In this document: positions 52,117-59,563 of the stretch, piece by piece | Layout of the letters: each line of letters opens with the position of its first letter | How positions within the stretch are numbered: the stretch's first letter is position 1 | Source of the DNA: an uncultured Roseburia sp. | GTDB lineage: Bacteria > Bacillota > Clostridia > Lachnospirales > Lachnospiraceae | Length of the DNA stretch: 64,000 bases | NCBI GenBank assembly: GCA_947383215.1 | Contig: CANDCP010000008.1 | Location: 1-64,000 of the forward strand | Direction: 5' to 3' | Program-made: the position numbers and the translations under genes | The notes under the pieces: model-generated | Database searches by the model: none | What the model was told of the DNA's origin: nothing | Seen by the model: the letters and a program-made list of their open reading frames with translations, nothing else

Positions 52117-53295
52117 ATGAATGAATTAGAATTAAAATACGGCTGTAACCCGAATCAGAAACCGTCGAGAATTTATATGCAGGACGGAGAGCTCCCGATT
52201 AAAGTGTTAAACGGTAAGCCGGGCTATATCAATTTTCTGGATGCGTTTAACGGCTGGCAGCTTGTAAAGGAATTAAAGGCGGCCACGGGGCTTGCGGCGG
52301 CGACCTCTTTTAAACACGTATCTCCGGCAGGCGCCGCGGTGGGGCTTCCGCTTACGGAGGTGGAGCGAAAGATTTACTGGGTTGATGATCTTGACATGGA
52401 GTTTACGCCGCTGGCCAACGCATATGCGAGGGCGAGGGGAGCCGATCGAATGTCCTCCTTTGGCGACTTTATTTCGCTGTCGGATGTCTGCGACGTGGCG
52501 ACCGCGAAGATTATCAAACGCGAGGTTTCGGACGGTGTGATTGCGCCGGGATACGAGCCGGAGGCGCTTGAAATCTTAAAGGCGAAGAAAAAGGGGAATT
52601 ACAATGTCATTGAGATTGATCCGGACTATGTTCCGGCTCCGGTTGAGCGCAAAGAAGTATTCGGCATCACATTTGAGCAGGGCAGGAACGAGCTGAAAAT
52701 AGACGACGATTTCTTTTCCGACATTGTAACGGAGAATAAAGAGATTCCAAAGAGCGCAAAGATCGACCTCGCAATCTCCATGATTACTTTGAAATATACG
52801 CAGTCTAATTCCGTATGCTATGCGAAAGGCGGACAGGCAATCGGAATCGGAGCGGGCCAGCAGTCGAGAATCCATTGTACGCGCCTTGCGGGAAGCAAAG
52901 CGGACAACTGGTTTTTGCGTCAGTCTCCGAAGGTATTAAACCTTCAGTTCGTGGACGGCATCGGAAGAGCGGACAGGGATAATGCCATTGATTTATATAT
53001 CGGCGAGGATTACATGGACGTGCTTGCCGACGGCGCATGGCAGAATATATTTAAGGAAAAGCCGGAGGTGTTTACGGCGGAGGAGAAGCGCGCATGGCTG
53101 AATCAAAACACGGATGTGGCGCTGGGCTCCGATGCGTTTTTCCCGTTTGGGGATAATATTGAGAGGGCGCATAAGAGCGGCGTCAGATATGTGGCGGAGC
53201 CGGGCGGTTCGATCCGCGACGACAATGTAATTGAGACATGCAACAAATACGGAATGGCGATGTGCTTTACGGGAATTCGCCTGTTCCATCATTAA
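52117..53295 (+). CDS. AICAR formyltransferase (PurH C-terminal domain only)
   Basis: The 392-residue protein corresponds to the transformylase half of PurH. The catalytic Lys-His motif is intact (ATSFKHVSPAGAAVG), and the C terminus has the SDAFFPFGDNIERAHKSGV and EPGGSIRDDNVIE motifs. It transfers a formyl group from 10-formyl-THF to AICAR. The MGS-like IMP cyclohydrolase domain is absent; that step is supplied by purO 12 bases upstream. Confidence 0.93.
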   Translation: MNELELKYGCNPNQKPSRIYMQDGELPIKVLNGKPGYINFLDAFNGWQLVKELKAATGLAAATSFKHVSPAGAAVGLPLTEVERKIYWVDDLDMEFTPLANAYARARGADRMSSFGDFISLSDVCDVATAKIIKREVSDGVIAPGYEPEALEILKAKKKGNYNVIEIDPDYVPAPVERKEVFGITFEQGRNELKIDDDFFSDIVTENKEIPKSAKIDLAISMITLKYTQSNSVCYAKGGQAIGIGAGQQSRIHCTRLAGSKADNWFLRQSPKVLNLQFVDGIGRADRDNAIDLYIGEDYMDVLADGAWQNIFKEKPEVFTAEEKRAWLNQNTDVALGSDAFFPFGDNIERAHKSGVRYVAEPGGSIRDDNVIETCNKYGMAMCFTGIRLFHH

Positions 53296-53308
53296 TCCGG
53301 AAAATACC

Positions 53309-53339
53309 GGCCCGCGGACATCGGTTCGCGGGCCTTTTG
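53309..53339 (+). terminator. Terminator of the purO operon
   Basis: GGCCCGCG and CGCGGGCC form a perfect 8-bp stem followed by TTTTGT, between convergent genes. Confidence 0.9.
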
Positions 53340-53359
53340 TCAATGCGTTTTCCGTAATG

Positions 53360-54634
53360 TTATTTTAGAACAAGTCCCTGGTTGTATTCGTTTTTCACAG
53401 GCGTTTCAGAAAGCGCGGCTATGACTGAGGCATAGATATCGGCCGCGAAAAGATCGAGAGAGAGCATGCGGTGGGCAAAGGAGGCTGCGGGATAATATTT
53501 TTTCAGTACCGCGTCTGCGTCCGCCATCTTTGTGAGAATCGGAACCGGGCTTTTTAATTTCAGTTCGTGGAGCGCCAAAGCGGCCGATTTACGGAAGCCG
53601 AGCAGCCGAAGATACGGGATGTAATCTAATTGGCGTCCAAGAACGTAATCGTCTTTTTTGATATCCAGAAGGATATGCGTAAAAATGCGCATCAGCCTGT
53701 TGTACGTCACTTCGCGGCTTTTGAGCGCGCGGCAGAAATTTGACAGCGTAGTATATTCGTTCAGAGATTTTAAAATCCGGTTGGACAGCGGTTTGTTACA
53801 GTCCGCAAACTCCTCGTAACCCGTCGGTGCGGCGCACAAAAGCTTGTACTTTACCACGGACGAAAAGGCATCCTCGCTTAACGTCGGATACTTTTTCATA
53901 TAGCGGGAAAGAATCGAATATGCGGGAGCCGGCATGGCCGAAGCGATTTTTTTTTGCTCTTTTTTCCCGAAAAGCAGCGCTTTTCGTATTCCGCCCGCGG
54001 AGGAGAGCGTTTTGATTGCGGTATCGTGATACCCCGCTCCGCGGCGCAGAATCGGATGGGGGAGAATTGCGCTGTTTCTCCGCTTTAACTCTTTGAGGTA
54101 TTCCACAGCAAGGATATTATTTGGCGTTGTCAAAACGGCGGCAAGCTCCCCGGGGGAGGTATGGCATGCGCCCTGCGCGGAAACGTATTCAAGGACGGCC
54201 CCGGCGCGCGCCGCGGGAAAAGAAAATCCCTTCTTTAAATTTTCATTTAACGTCTGCCGGTATATAGCCGGCTGCGTCAACAGAATGTCGGCGGCTTGAG
54301 AGAGCGGCGCGATATCCCGGCATTCCGTACCGAAACAGACCGTATTGACAATTCCGAGTTTATCTAACAAGGCAATGCCTGCAGCCGCAAAATATTCTGC
54401 GCTTGCGCTCGCCCACAAAACGGGAAGCTCAAAGACGAGATCCGCGCCGCAGGCAAGAGCCATACGGGTTCTTGCGTACTTGTCCACGACGGCAGGCGCG
54501 CCGCGCTGCACGAAATCTCCGCTTAAGACAATTGCAATGCAGTCTGTGCCGGTTTCCTGTTTTATTTTTTCGATTTGATAGAAATGTCCGTTGTGAAACG
54601 GATTGTATTCTGCAATAATTCCGGTAACATTCAT
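53360..54634 (-). CDS. tmcAL: tRNA(Met) cytidine acetate ligase
   Basis: TmcAL makes N4-acetylcytidine at the wobble base of elongator tRNA-Met using acetate and ATP. The nucleotidyltransferase HxGH motif is in GIIAEYNPFHNGHFYQIEKI. GDFVQRGAPAVVDKYARTRM and the CFGTEC motif follow. From the conserved MNVTGII it is about 424 residues. The best ribosome-binding site (AGGAAAGAGG) is better spaced for an in-frame TTG four codons earlier, so the start may be TTG. The upstream in-frame codons are the tail of a nuclease remnant. Confidence 0.92.
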   Translation of the reverse strand: MNVTGIIAEYNPFHNGHFYQIEKIKQETGTDCIAIVLSGDFVQRGAPAVVDKYARTRMALACGADLVFELPVLWASASAEYFAAAGIALLDKLGIVNTVCFGTECRDIAPLSQAADILLTQPAIYRQTLNENLKKGFSFPAARAGAVLEYVSAQGACHTSPGELAAVLTTPNNILAVEYLKELKRRNSAILPHPILRRGAGYHDTAIKTLSSAGGIRKALLFGKKEQKKIASAMPAPAYSILSRYMKKYPTLSEDAFSSVVKYKLLCAAPTGYEEFADCNKPLSNRILKSLNEYTTLSNFCRALKSREVTYNRLMRIFTHILLDIKKDDYVLGRQLDYIPYLRLLGFRKSAALALHELKLKSPVPILTKMADADAVLKKYYPAASFAHRMLSLDLFAADIYASVIAALSETPVKNEYNQGLVLK

Positions 54635-54637
54635 ATG

Positions 54638-54911
54638 ATTATCCAATCCATACCTCTTTCCTGCGAAAAGCAAACCCGTATTTTTGTTTCGGTCTTTTAG
54701 AGCGCTCTGTGCGATGAAGTATGCGGCGTAGTTTTTTCAATCTGATATAGCGCCGCCGTGTCTTTTAACTCAGTTCCTCTCACTTATCTATCACCTTTAA
54801 TTCCAGTATAATCGCGTCGTCTGTTGTTGAAATTTTCGGTTCTGACATCACATCATATTGTCCGGAGCCGCTGTTTTGCCATTCACTTATAAAGTTTCTC
54901 CTTCTTTTCAT
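54638..54911 (-). pseudogene. PD-(D/E)XK nuclease (DUF1703-type) C-terminal remnant
   Basis: A minus-strand ATG frame reads SEWQNSGSGQYDVMSEP and then DDAIILELKV before TGA. This is the YD...(E)LK active-site pattern of the nuclease domain found at the C terminus of AAA-ATPase/DUF1703 proteins. Beyond the stop the family sequence resumes (ELKDTAALYQIEK) and, after a one-base frameshift, reads NYAAYFIAQSALKD and GLLFAGKRY, like the usual terminal YGxAFxGK motif. The ATPase half is gone. This explains most of the gap before the recombinase gene; bases 54912-55046 hold nothing else I recognise beyond AT-rich leader. Confidence 0.6.
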
Positions 54912-55046
54912 GTGGCGAGGCTTTGAGTTTAGTATATCGGATTTGCGGAGAAAAAACAATGTAAAGAGACGGTCCTTTTATATGCTGCAGAAGTTAGGGC
55001 AGACTTATTTATTAGAAAGTAAAAAAATTTTTGTGTGGAGGATGAT

Positions 55047-55736
55047 ATGGGAAATGTTTATGGATATGTGCGTGTCAGCACAAGGGAGCAAAATGAGGAC
55101 AGACAGCTCATCGCATTAAATGAGTTTCATGTTCCAAAAAGAAATATTTATATGGATAAGCAGTCGGGGAAGGATTTTAACCGCCCTATGTATCATCGCT
55201 TGATTCGGACAGTCAGGCCGAATGATCTGCTCTATGTAAAAAGCATTGACCGGCTGGGCAGAAATTATGAGGAAATTTTAGAACAGTGGAGAGTTTTAAC
55301 AAAGGAAAAAAAGATTGATATTGTCGTGATCGATATGCCTCTTTTAGATACCAGAAAGGGAAAAGATTTGATGGGGACATTTCTCAGCGATATTGTGCTG
55401 CAGGTCTTGTCCTTTGTAGCGGAGAATGAAAAGAAAAATATCAGACAGAGGCAACGGGAGGGAATTGAGGCCGCCAAGCTGCGAGGCGTGGAGTTTGGCA
55501 GGCCAAGACGGCAGATGCCAAAAAATTTTAAACAAATCTGCAACCGCTGGGTGAAAAAAGAAATTACAAGCAAAGAGGCCGCCAAACTATGCAATATTTC
55601 AGTTTCAACATTTTACAGACGGGCAAAAACGGTAAAAGAGGAAACGGGGATATCTGTCGAATCGTCAGATAATGAAGGGCGTTTGACTGTCAAAAAGTGT
55701 ACTTTTTGCAAAAGATTGTCAAATACATACTTTTGA
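55047..55736 (+). CDS. Small serine recombinase (resolvase/invertase family)
   Basis: The 229-residue protein has the resolvase catalytic domain with the nucleophile Ser in YGYVRVSTREQNEDRQL, the arginine-rich KSIDRLGRNYEE motif, helix E (IRQRQREGIEAAKLRGVEFG) and a C-terminal HTH (ITSKEAAKLCNISVSTFYRR). The size fits Hin/Gin-type invertases or Tn3-type resolvases. GGAGGATG precedes the start. Its last 16 codons run into a 20-bp inverted repeat and beyond. No phage or transposase genes are nearby. The most likely job is inverting the adjacent 147-bp segment. Confidence 0.9.
   Translation: MGNVYGYVRVSTREQNEDRQLIALNEFHVPKRNIYMDKQSGKDFNRPMYHRLIRTVRPNDLLYVKSIDRLGRNYEEILEQWRVLTKEKKIDIVVIDMPLLDTRKGKDLMGTFLSDIVLQVLSFVAENEKKNIRQRQREGIEAAKLRGVEFGRPRRQMPKNFKQICNRWVKKEITSKEAAKLCNISVSTFYRRAKTVKEETGISVESSDNEGRLTVKKCTFCKRLSNTYF
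55689..55708 (+). repeat. Left inverted repeat of putative invertible segment
   Basis: GTCAAAAAGTGTACTTTTTG. The core CAAAAAGT-GT-ACTTTTTG is a perfect 8-bp palindrome around a central GT. It lies inside the 3' end of the recombinase gene and matches the right repeat in inverted orientation at 19 of 20 positions. Confidence 0.85.
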
Positions 55737-55740
55737 ATAT

Positions 55741-55769
55741 AGTTTACATTAAAAACGATAAAAAATCAA
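55741..55769 (-). promoter_or_regulatory. Candidate promoter inside invertible segment, leftward in this orientation
   Basis: On the minus strand TTGATT and TAAACT are 17 bases apart. In the drawn orientation it points back into the recombinase gene; after inversion it would point at the cohesin gene. Confidence 0.4.
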
Positions 55770-55798
55770 TTGAAATGTTATCTTTTTGGCAGTTTTTA
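55770..55798 (+). promoter_or_regulatory. Candidate promoter inside invertible segment, rightward in this orientation
   Basis: TTGAAA is a good -35 box, but the -10 options (TTTTTA at 17 bases, TTTATA at 19) are poor. It points toward the cohesin gene in the drawn orientation. Confidence 0.3.
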
Positions 55799-55815
55799 TA
55801 ACAAAAAAACATTTT

Positions 55816-55835
55816 CAAAAAGTACACCTTTTGAC
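55816..55835 (-). repeat. Right inverted repeat of putative invertible segment
   Basis: Read on the minus strand it is GTCAAAAGGTGTACTTTTTG, identical to the left repeat except for one base. It ends 36 bases before the cohesin gene start. Confidence 0.85.
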
Positions 55836-55871
55836 AAAAATGCAAAAGTGCGTCACAGAAAGGGGATGAAA

Positions 55872-57680
55872 ATGGATATGTTTGGCAAAAAGCGCGTTGC
55901 GTTTGTTCTGACAGTCGTCATTATGTTTTCTGGCTTGTACGATCTGTTACAAGTTGTGAATGCAAATGGCATCGCGCAAATTGTGACGGAAAATATGCAG
56001 GCAGAGAGGGGGGAGACGGTTACGATTCCGGTATCGGTTGAAAACAATCCGGGATTTATGGGATTTGTAATCAATGTTGATTATGATTCGAGGTATCTTG
56101 AACCGGCGGGAGTGGAAAAAGGAGCGGCATTGAGCGGAACGTTTGACGATAATTCCGGCATAAATGTGGGGGCATTTGAAGTGCTATGGTCCGGAACATC
56201 GGATATGGTTGCGGACGATAAGCTGTTTGAACTCAAATTTAGAGTAAAAGAGAGAGCGCCCGGGGGGAGCACTGTCGTAAATTTGTCATACAATCAGGCT
56301 GATACGTTTAATGAAAATTATGACAATATTATTTTCGAGTGCAAGAATTGTATCATTACGGTTTTGGGCGAAGAGTTGGAGGGGAGGAAAGAAAACGCGG
56401 TTCGTATGGAGGATTGCTCCAAAACTGTGGGCCAGAACGTGAGGATTCCGGTTATGATATCACAGAATACGGGAATTATGGGATTTGTCATTCACGTTCA
56501 ATATGATGTGAACGTGTTAAGACCCGTATCGGTGGAGAGAGGGGAATTGATTCCGAGCGGTTCTATGTTTGATGACACGGCAGGCGCAAACAGCGGGGAG
56601 TTTCGTGTCTTGTGGGCTGGAGATGAAAATATCGTAGCAGATGGGAGCCTGTTTTATCTGAATTTTGAAATAATCGATTCGCCGGGGGATACGCAGGTGA
56701 CGTTGGGATACAGCGCGAAGGATACGTTTGACAATAGGTATCAGGAGGTTGCGCTGACATGTGGTGTGTGTGTGATTCATATAGAGGGGGAAAGTTCGTC
56801 GGAAAAACCGACAGAGCAGGAGCCGTCGGAAAGGCCGACGGAGGAGAAACCACCGGAAGAGCCGCAGAGTAAAAATGTCGTTTCTATGTCTTTTGTGACG
56901 GCATATATCGGTGAAACTGTGAAAATTCCGGTTATGATATCGAAGAATACGGGAATCTATTATGCCTGTATGAAAGTTCGGTATGATCCAAATAGATTGA
57001 AAGCGGTATCTGTCGACGCGGGAGAACTGTTCGCGGATGAGTCAAGTTTCTTGGAGATAGCGGATACAGGTAGTGTGGGTGAGTTAGAGATTAAGTTGAG
57101 CGCGTCGAAAAATGTGACAGACGACGGTTGCCTGCTCTATCTGACATTTGAGGCGGTTGGCTGTGAAGGGGATACGCAGGTCAATTTGGAGTTTGTTTAT
57201 GGTTATGACAGCGAATATGAGGATATTACGCTTACAGACGCTTCCTCTACGGTAAGTGTGTGGGAAAAGCGGACGGAGCAGCAGAAACCGGATTCTTCAC
57301 GTCCGACCGGAGGCAATTCCAATACGAATAACAGTCAGCCGGTCGTGCCGGGCAGTAAGCCGGGACAGGATCTAAACGGAAAATTGAAGGCGCCCGCCCG
57401 GGTAAAGGTGAAATCTTTGAAGAAAAAAGGTGCAAAAAAGCTGCAGATTAAATGGAAGAAAATAAAAGGCGTAAGCGGTTATCAGATCCAGTATGCGTTG
57501 AATAAAAAGTTTTCGAAGGGAAAGAAAAACAAAAATGTGGGGAGGTCAAAAACGAGTTATTTAATAAAACGGCTGAAGTCGGAGAAAAAGTATTTTGTCC
57601 GTATCCGGGCGTATAAGACAAGCGGCGGGGAGAAGAAATATGGAAGGTGGAGTGCCGTCAGAAGTTGTAAGGCGCTTTGA
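55872..57680 (+). CDS. Secreted protein with three cohesin-type domains and a C-terminal Fn3 domain
   Basis: The 602-residue protein has a signal peptide (FVLTVVIMFSGLYDLLQVVNA). Three repeated domains of ~130 residues follow (about 35-170, 175-315, 335-480). Each starts with a GxxVxIPV motif (RGETVTIPVSVENNPGFMGF, GQNVRIPVMISQNTGIMGF, GETVKIPVMISKNTGIYYA) and ends with a Gly-Asp-T-V/Q strand, the cohesin pattern. A Pro/Glu/Ser linker joins domains 2 and 3. The C terminus is a Lys-rich Fn3-like module (KLQIKWKKIKGVSGYQIQYA). AAAGGGG seven bases upstream supports this Met over one two codons earlier. The gene lies just downstream of the putative invertible segment. No dockerin partner is seen in the window. 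Confidence 0.82.
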   Translation: MDMFGKKRVAFVLTVVIMFSGLYDLLQVVNANGIAQIVTENMQAERGETVTIPVSVENNPGFMGFVINVDYDSRYLEPAGVEKGAALSGTFDDNSGINVGAFEVLWSGTSDMVADDKLFELKFRVKERAPGGSTVVNLSYNQADTFNENYDNIIFECKNCIITVLGEELEGRKENAVRMEDCSKTVGQNVRIPVMISQNTGIMGFVIHVQYDVNVLRPVSVERGELIPSGSMFDDTAGANSGEFRVLWAGDENIVADGSLFYLNFEIIDSPGDTQVTLGYSAKDTFDNRYQEVALTCGVCVIHIEGESSSEKPTEQEPSERPTEEKPPEEPQSKNVVSMSFVTAYIGETVKIPVMISKNTGIYYACMKVRYDPNRLKAVSVDAGELFADESSFLEIADTGSVGELEIKLSASKNVTDDGCLLYLTFEAVGCEGDTQVNLEFVYGYDSEYEDITLTDASSTVSVWEKRTEQQKPDSSRPTGGNSNTNNSQPVVPGSKPGQDLNGKLKAPARVKVKSLKKKGAKKLQIKWKKIKGVSGYQIQYALNKKFSKGKKNKNVGRSKTSYLIKRLKSEKKYFVRIRAYKTSGGEKKYGRWSAVRSCKAL

Positions 57681-57763
57681 GAACAGGAGTGAAGCAGTTA
57701 AAAACATAAAGGATAGATTGTTTTTCACGACCCGGTTTTAATGGGCCAAAAAGGAGTGGAATT

Positions 57764-59563
57764 ATGATGAGAAAAAAAGCGGTTGCAATGATTCTTGCTA
57801 TTATAATGGCAGTCTGCGGACTTCCGGAAGCTATATGGGCTGAGGAGGTAAAGGTCGACAGACGGGAGACAGTTTGGGAGGAGGAAGAGGCGAATGAGCA
57901 GGTTGGGGATTTGACCAGAGAGCCTGGCGAAATTGTGGAAAGTGGGAGTTGCGGGGAAAATGCTACATATACGCTTGACGCTGCCGGAATGTTGACGATA
58001 TCGGGGAGCGGGAGTATAGGATCGAGAGCATTTCCATATAACAAAAACATTAAAAAGTTGCGAATTGGAGAACGGATAACGGGCATAGGAAACGGTGCAT
58101 TTGAGAATTGTAGTGAGTTGACGGAAGTAGAGATTCCGGCCGGAGTAACAACAATCGGAGATTTTGCATTTGGCGATTGCGACGGTTTGGCAAGTATTAT
58201 TGTAGATGAGGAAAATACAGTATATGACAGCAGAGAAGGCTGCAATGCGATTATAGAGACAGAGAGTAATGAGCTGATAGTGGGTTGTATGGAGACGTGC
58301 ATTCCTAATAGCGTAACGGGCATCGGGAGGTATGCATTTTTGGGATGCAGCGGATTAGAAGAAATTGAAATTCCATCAGGAGTGACTAGGATCGGGAGTT
58401 ATGCATTTGGGAATTGTAGTAAGTTAACGAAAATTAAGATTCCTGATCGTGTTACAAGTATTGAGGCTGGTGCATTTTATGGATGCAGCGGATTGACGGG
58501 AATCGAAATTCCGGCCGGAATAACGAGCATTGGGCAGTATTCATTTTATCATTGTATTGGGTTGACAGGAAAAATCAAAATTCCAAGCGGGGTAACGAAA
58601 ATTGAGTATGGTGCGTTTGCATGGTGCGGCAGATTAGAGGAAATCGAAATTCCAAGTGGAGTAACAAGCATAGGAGATTTTGCATTTGAAAGTTGTAGTG
58701 GGTTGCGTAAAATCGAAATTCCAAGCGGAGTAACAAGCATCGGGGATGTGGCGTTTCGTGGATGCAGCGGATTGACAGAAATCAAAATTCCAAGCGGAGT
58801 AACGACCATCGGAGATGAGGCGTTTTGTGGATGCAGCGGATTAACGAAAATAGAAATTCCGGCCAGCGTAACGAGCATTGGGGAGGGGGTATTTTGGGGA
58901 TGTGATGATTTGACCATTTATTGTTATGCCGGTTCCTATGCGGAAACATATGTAAAAGAAGAGGGAATACCTTATCACATAATAGTTTCGTCGGATGAAT
59001 CACCAAGTGGACCTTCAGACGGAGAACCGATTGTGAAGCCAAGCGAGACGCCAGGGCAGAAACCTACGGACAGTGTGCAGATACAGGATGGAAAAAATAC
59101 ATATGAAATCAAAGACGGAAAGACGGCTGTTTACATAGGGACAACGGATCGTAAAACAAAAAATGTTAAGATTCCGGATGATATCACGGTGAACGGTAAG
59201 AAGTATCCGGTAACGGCGGTCGCTGACAAGGCGTTTCAGAATATGAATGTGACAGGAGTCACTCTTGGCGGTAGTCTGAAAAGCATCGGGGAGTCGGCAT
59301 TTGCAGGCTGCCGGAAGCTGAAAAAAATAACGATAAAAGGGAATGTGACAAAGATTGGGAAGAAAGCGTTTGCAGGCTGTAAGAAGTTAAAGAACGTAGT
59401 GATCAAATCGAGGAAGCTGAAAGTCGTCGGGAAAAATGCGTTTCAGGGAATAAAAGTGGGAGCAAAGATTCAGGTACCGAAGAAAAAGTTTGCCACGTAT
59501 AAAAAGTTGCTGAAAAAGAGCGGAGTGGGTAAGAAAATAAAGATAATAGGAGAAAAACGGTGA
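57764..59563 (+). CDS. Secreted BspA-type leucine-rich-repeat protein
   Basis: The 599-residue protein has a signal peptide (AMILAIIMAVCGLPEAIWA). About a dozen BspA-type repeats of ~23 residues follow (for example IEIPSGVTSIGDFAFESCSG), between residues ~90 and ~390. After a Pro/Ser linker the repeats resume and end in a Lys-rich tail (GAKIQVPKKKFATYKKLLKK). The tail resembles the end of the subtilase at 27064-31212. No anchor motif is present. Such repeats mediate adhesion in other gut and oral bacteria. AAAAAGGAG precedes the start. The next gene overlaps its stop codon. Confidence 0.88.
   Translation: MMRKKAVAMILAIIMAVCGLPEAIWAEEVKVDRRETVWEEEEANEQVGDLTREPGEIVESGSCGENATYTLDAAGMLTISGSGSIGSRAFPYNKNIKKLRIGERITGIGNGAFENCSELTEVEIPAGVTTIGDFAFGDCDGLASIIVDEENTVYDSREGCNAIIETESNELIVGCMETCIPNSVTGIGRYAFLGCSGLEEIEIPSGVTRIGSYAFGNCSKLTKIKIPDRVTSIEAGAFYGCSGLTGIEIPAGITSIGQYSFYHCIGLTGKIKIPSGVTKIEYGAFAWCGRLEEIEIPSGVTSIGDFAFESCSGLRKIEIPSGVTSIGDVAFRGCSGLTEIKIPSGVTTIGDEAFCGCSGLTKIEIPASVTSIGEGVFWGCDDLTIYCYAGSYAETYVKEEGIPYHIIVSSDESPSGPSDGEPIVKPSETPGQKPTDSVQIQDGKNTYEIKDGKTAVYIGTTDRKTKNVKIPDDITVNGKKYPVTAVADKAFQNMNVTGVTLGGSLKSIGESAFAGCRKLKKITIKGNVTKIGKKAFAGCKKLKNVVIKSRKLKVVGKNAFQGIKVGAKIQVPKKKFATYKKLLKKSGVGKKIKIIGEKR

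Larger units (their letters stand above)
55689..55835. other. Putative invertible DNA segment (phase switch)
   Basis: A 147-bp AT-rich segment is bounded by 20-bp inverted repeats. It lies between a serine recombinase gene and a run of secreted-protein genes. Each repeat is nearly palindromic with a 2-bp centre that matches only when the sites are inverted relative to each other, as expected for serine-invertase crossover sites. The internal ~107 bases carry candidate promoters on both strands. Inversion is inferred from sequence, not observed. Confidence 0.65.

Noticed and set aside
55035..55736. Recombinase as part of an integrated phage or conjugative element
   Set aside because: No integrase partner, relaxase, phage structural gene or second attachment site seen nearby; the adjacent inverted repeats explain it better.
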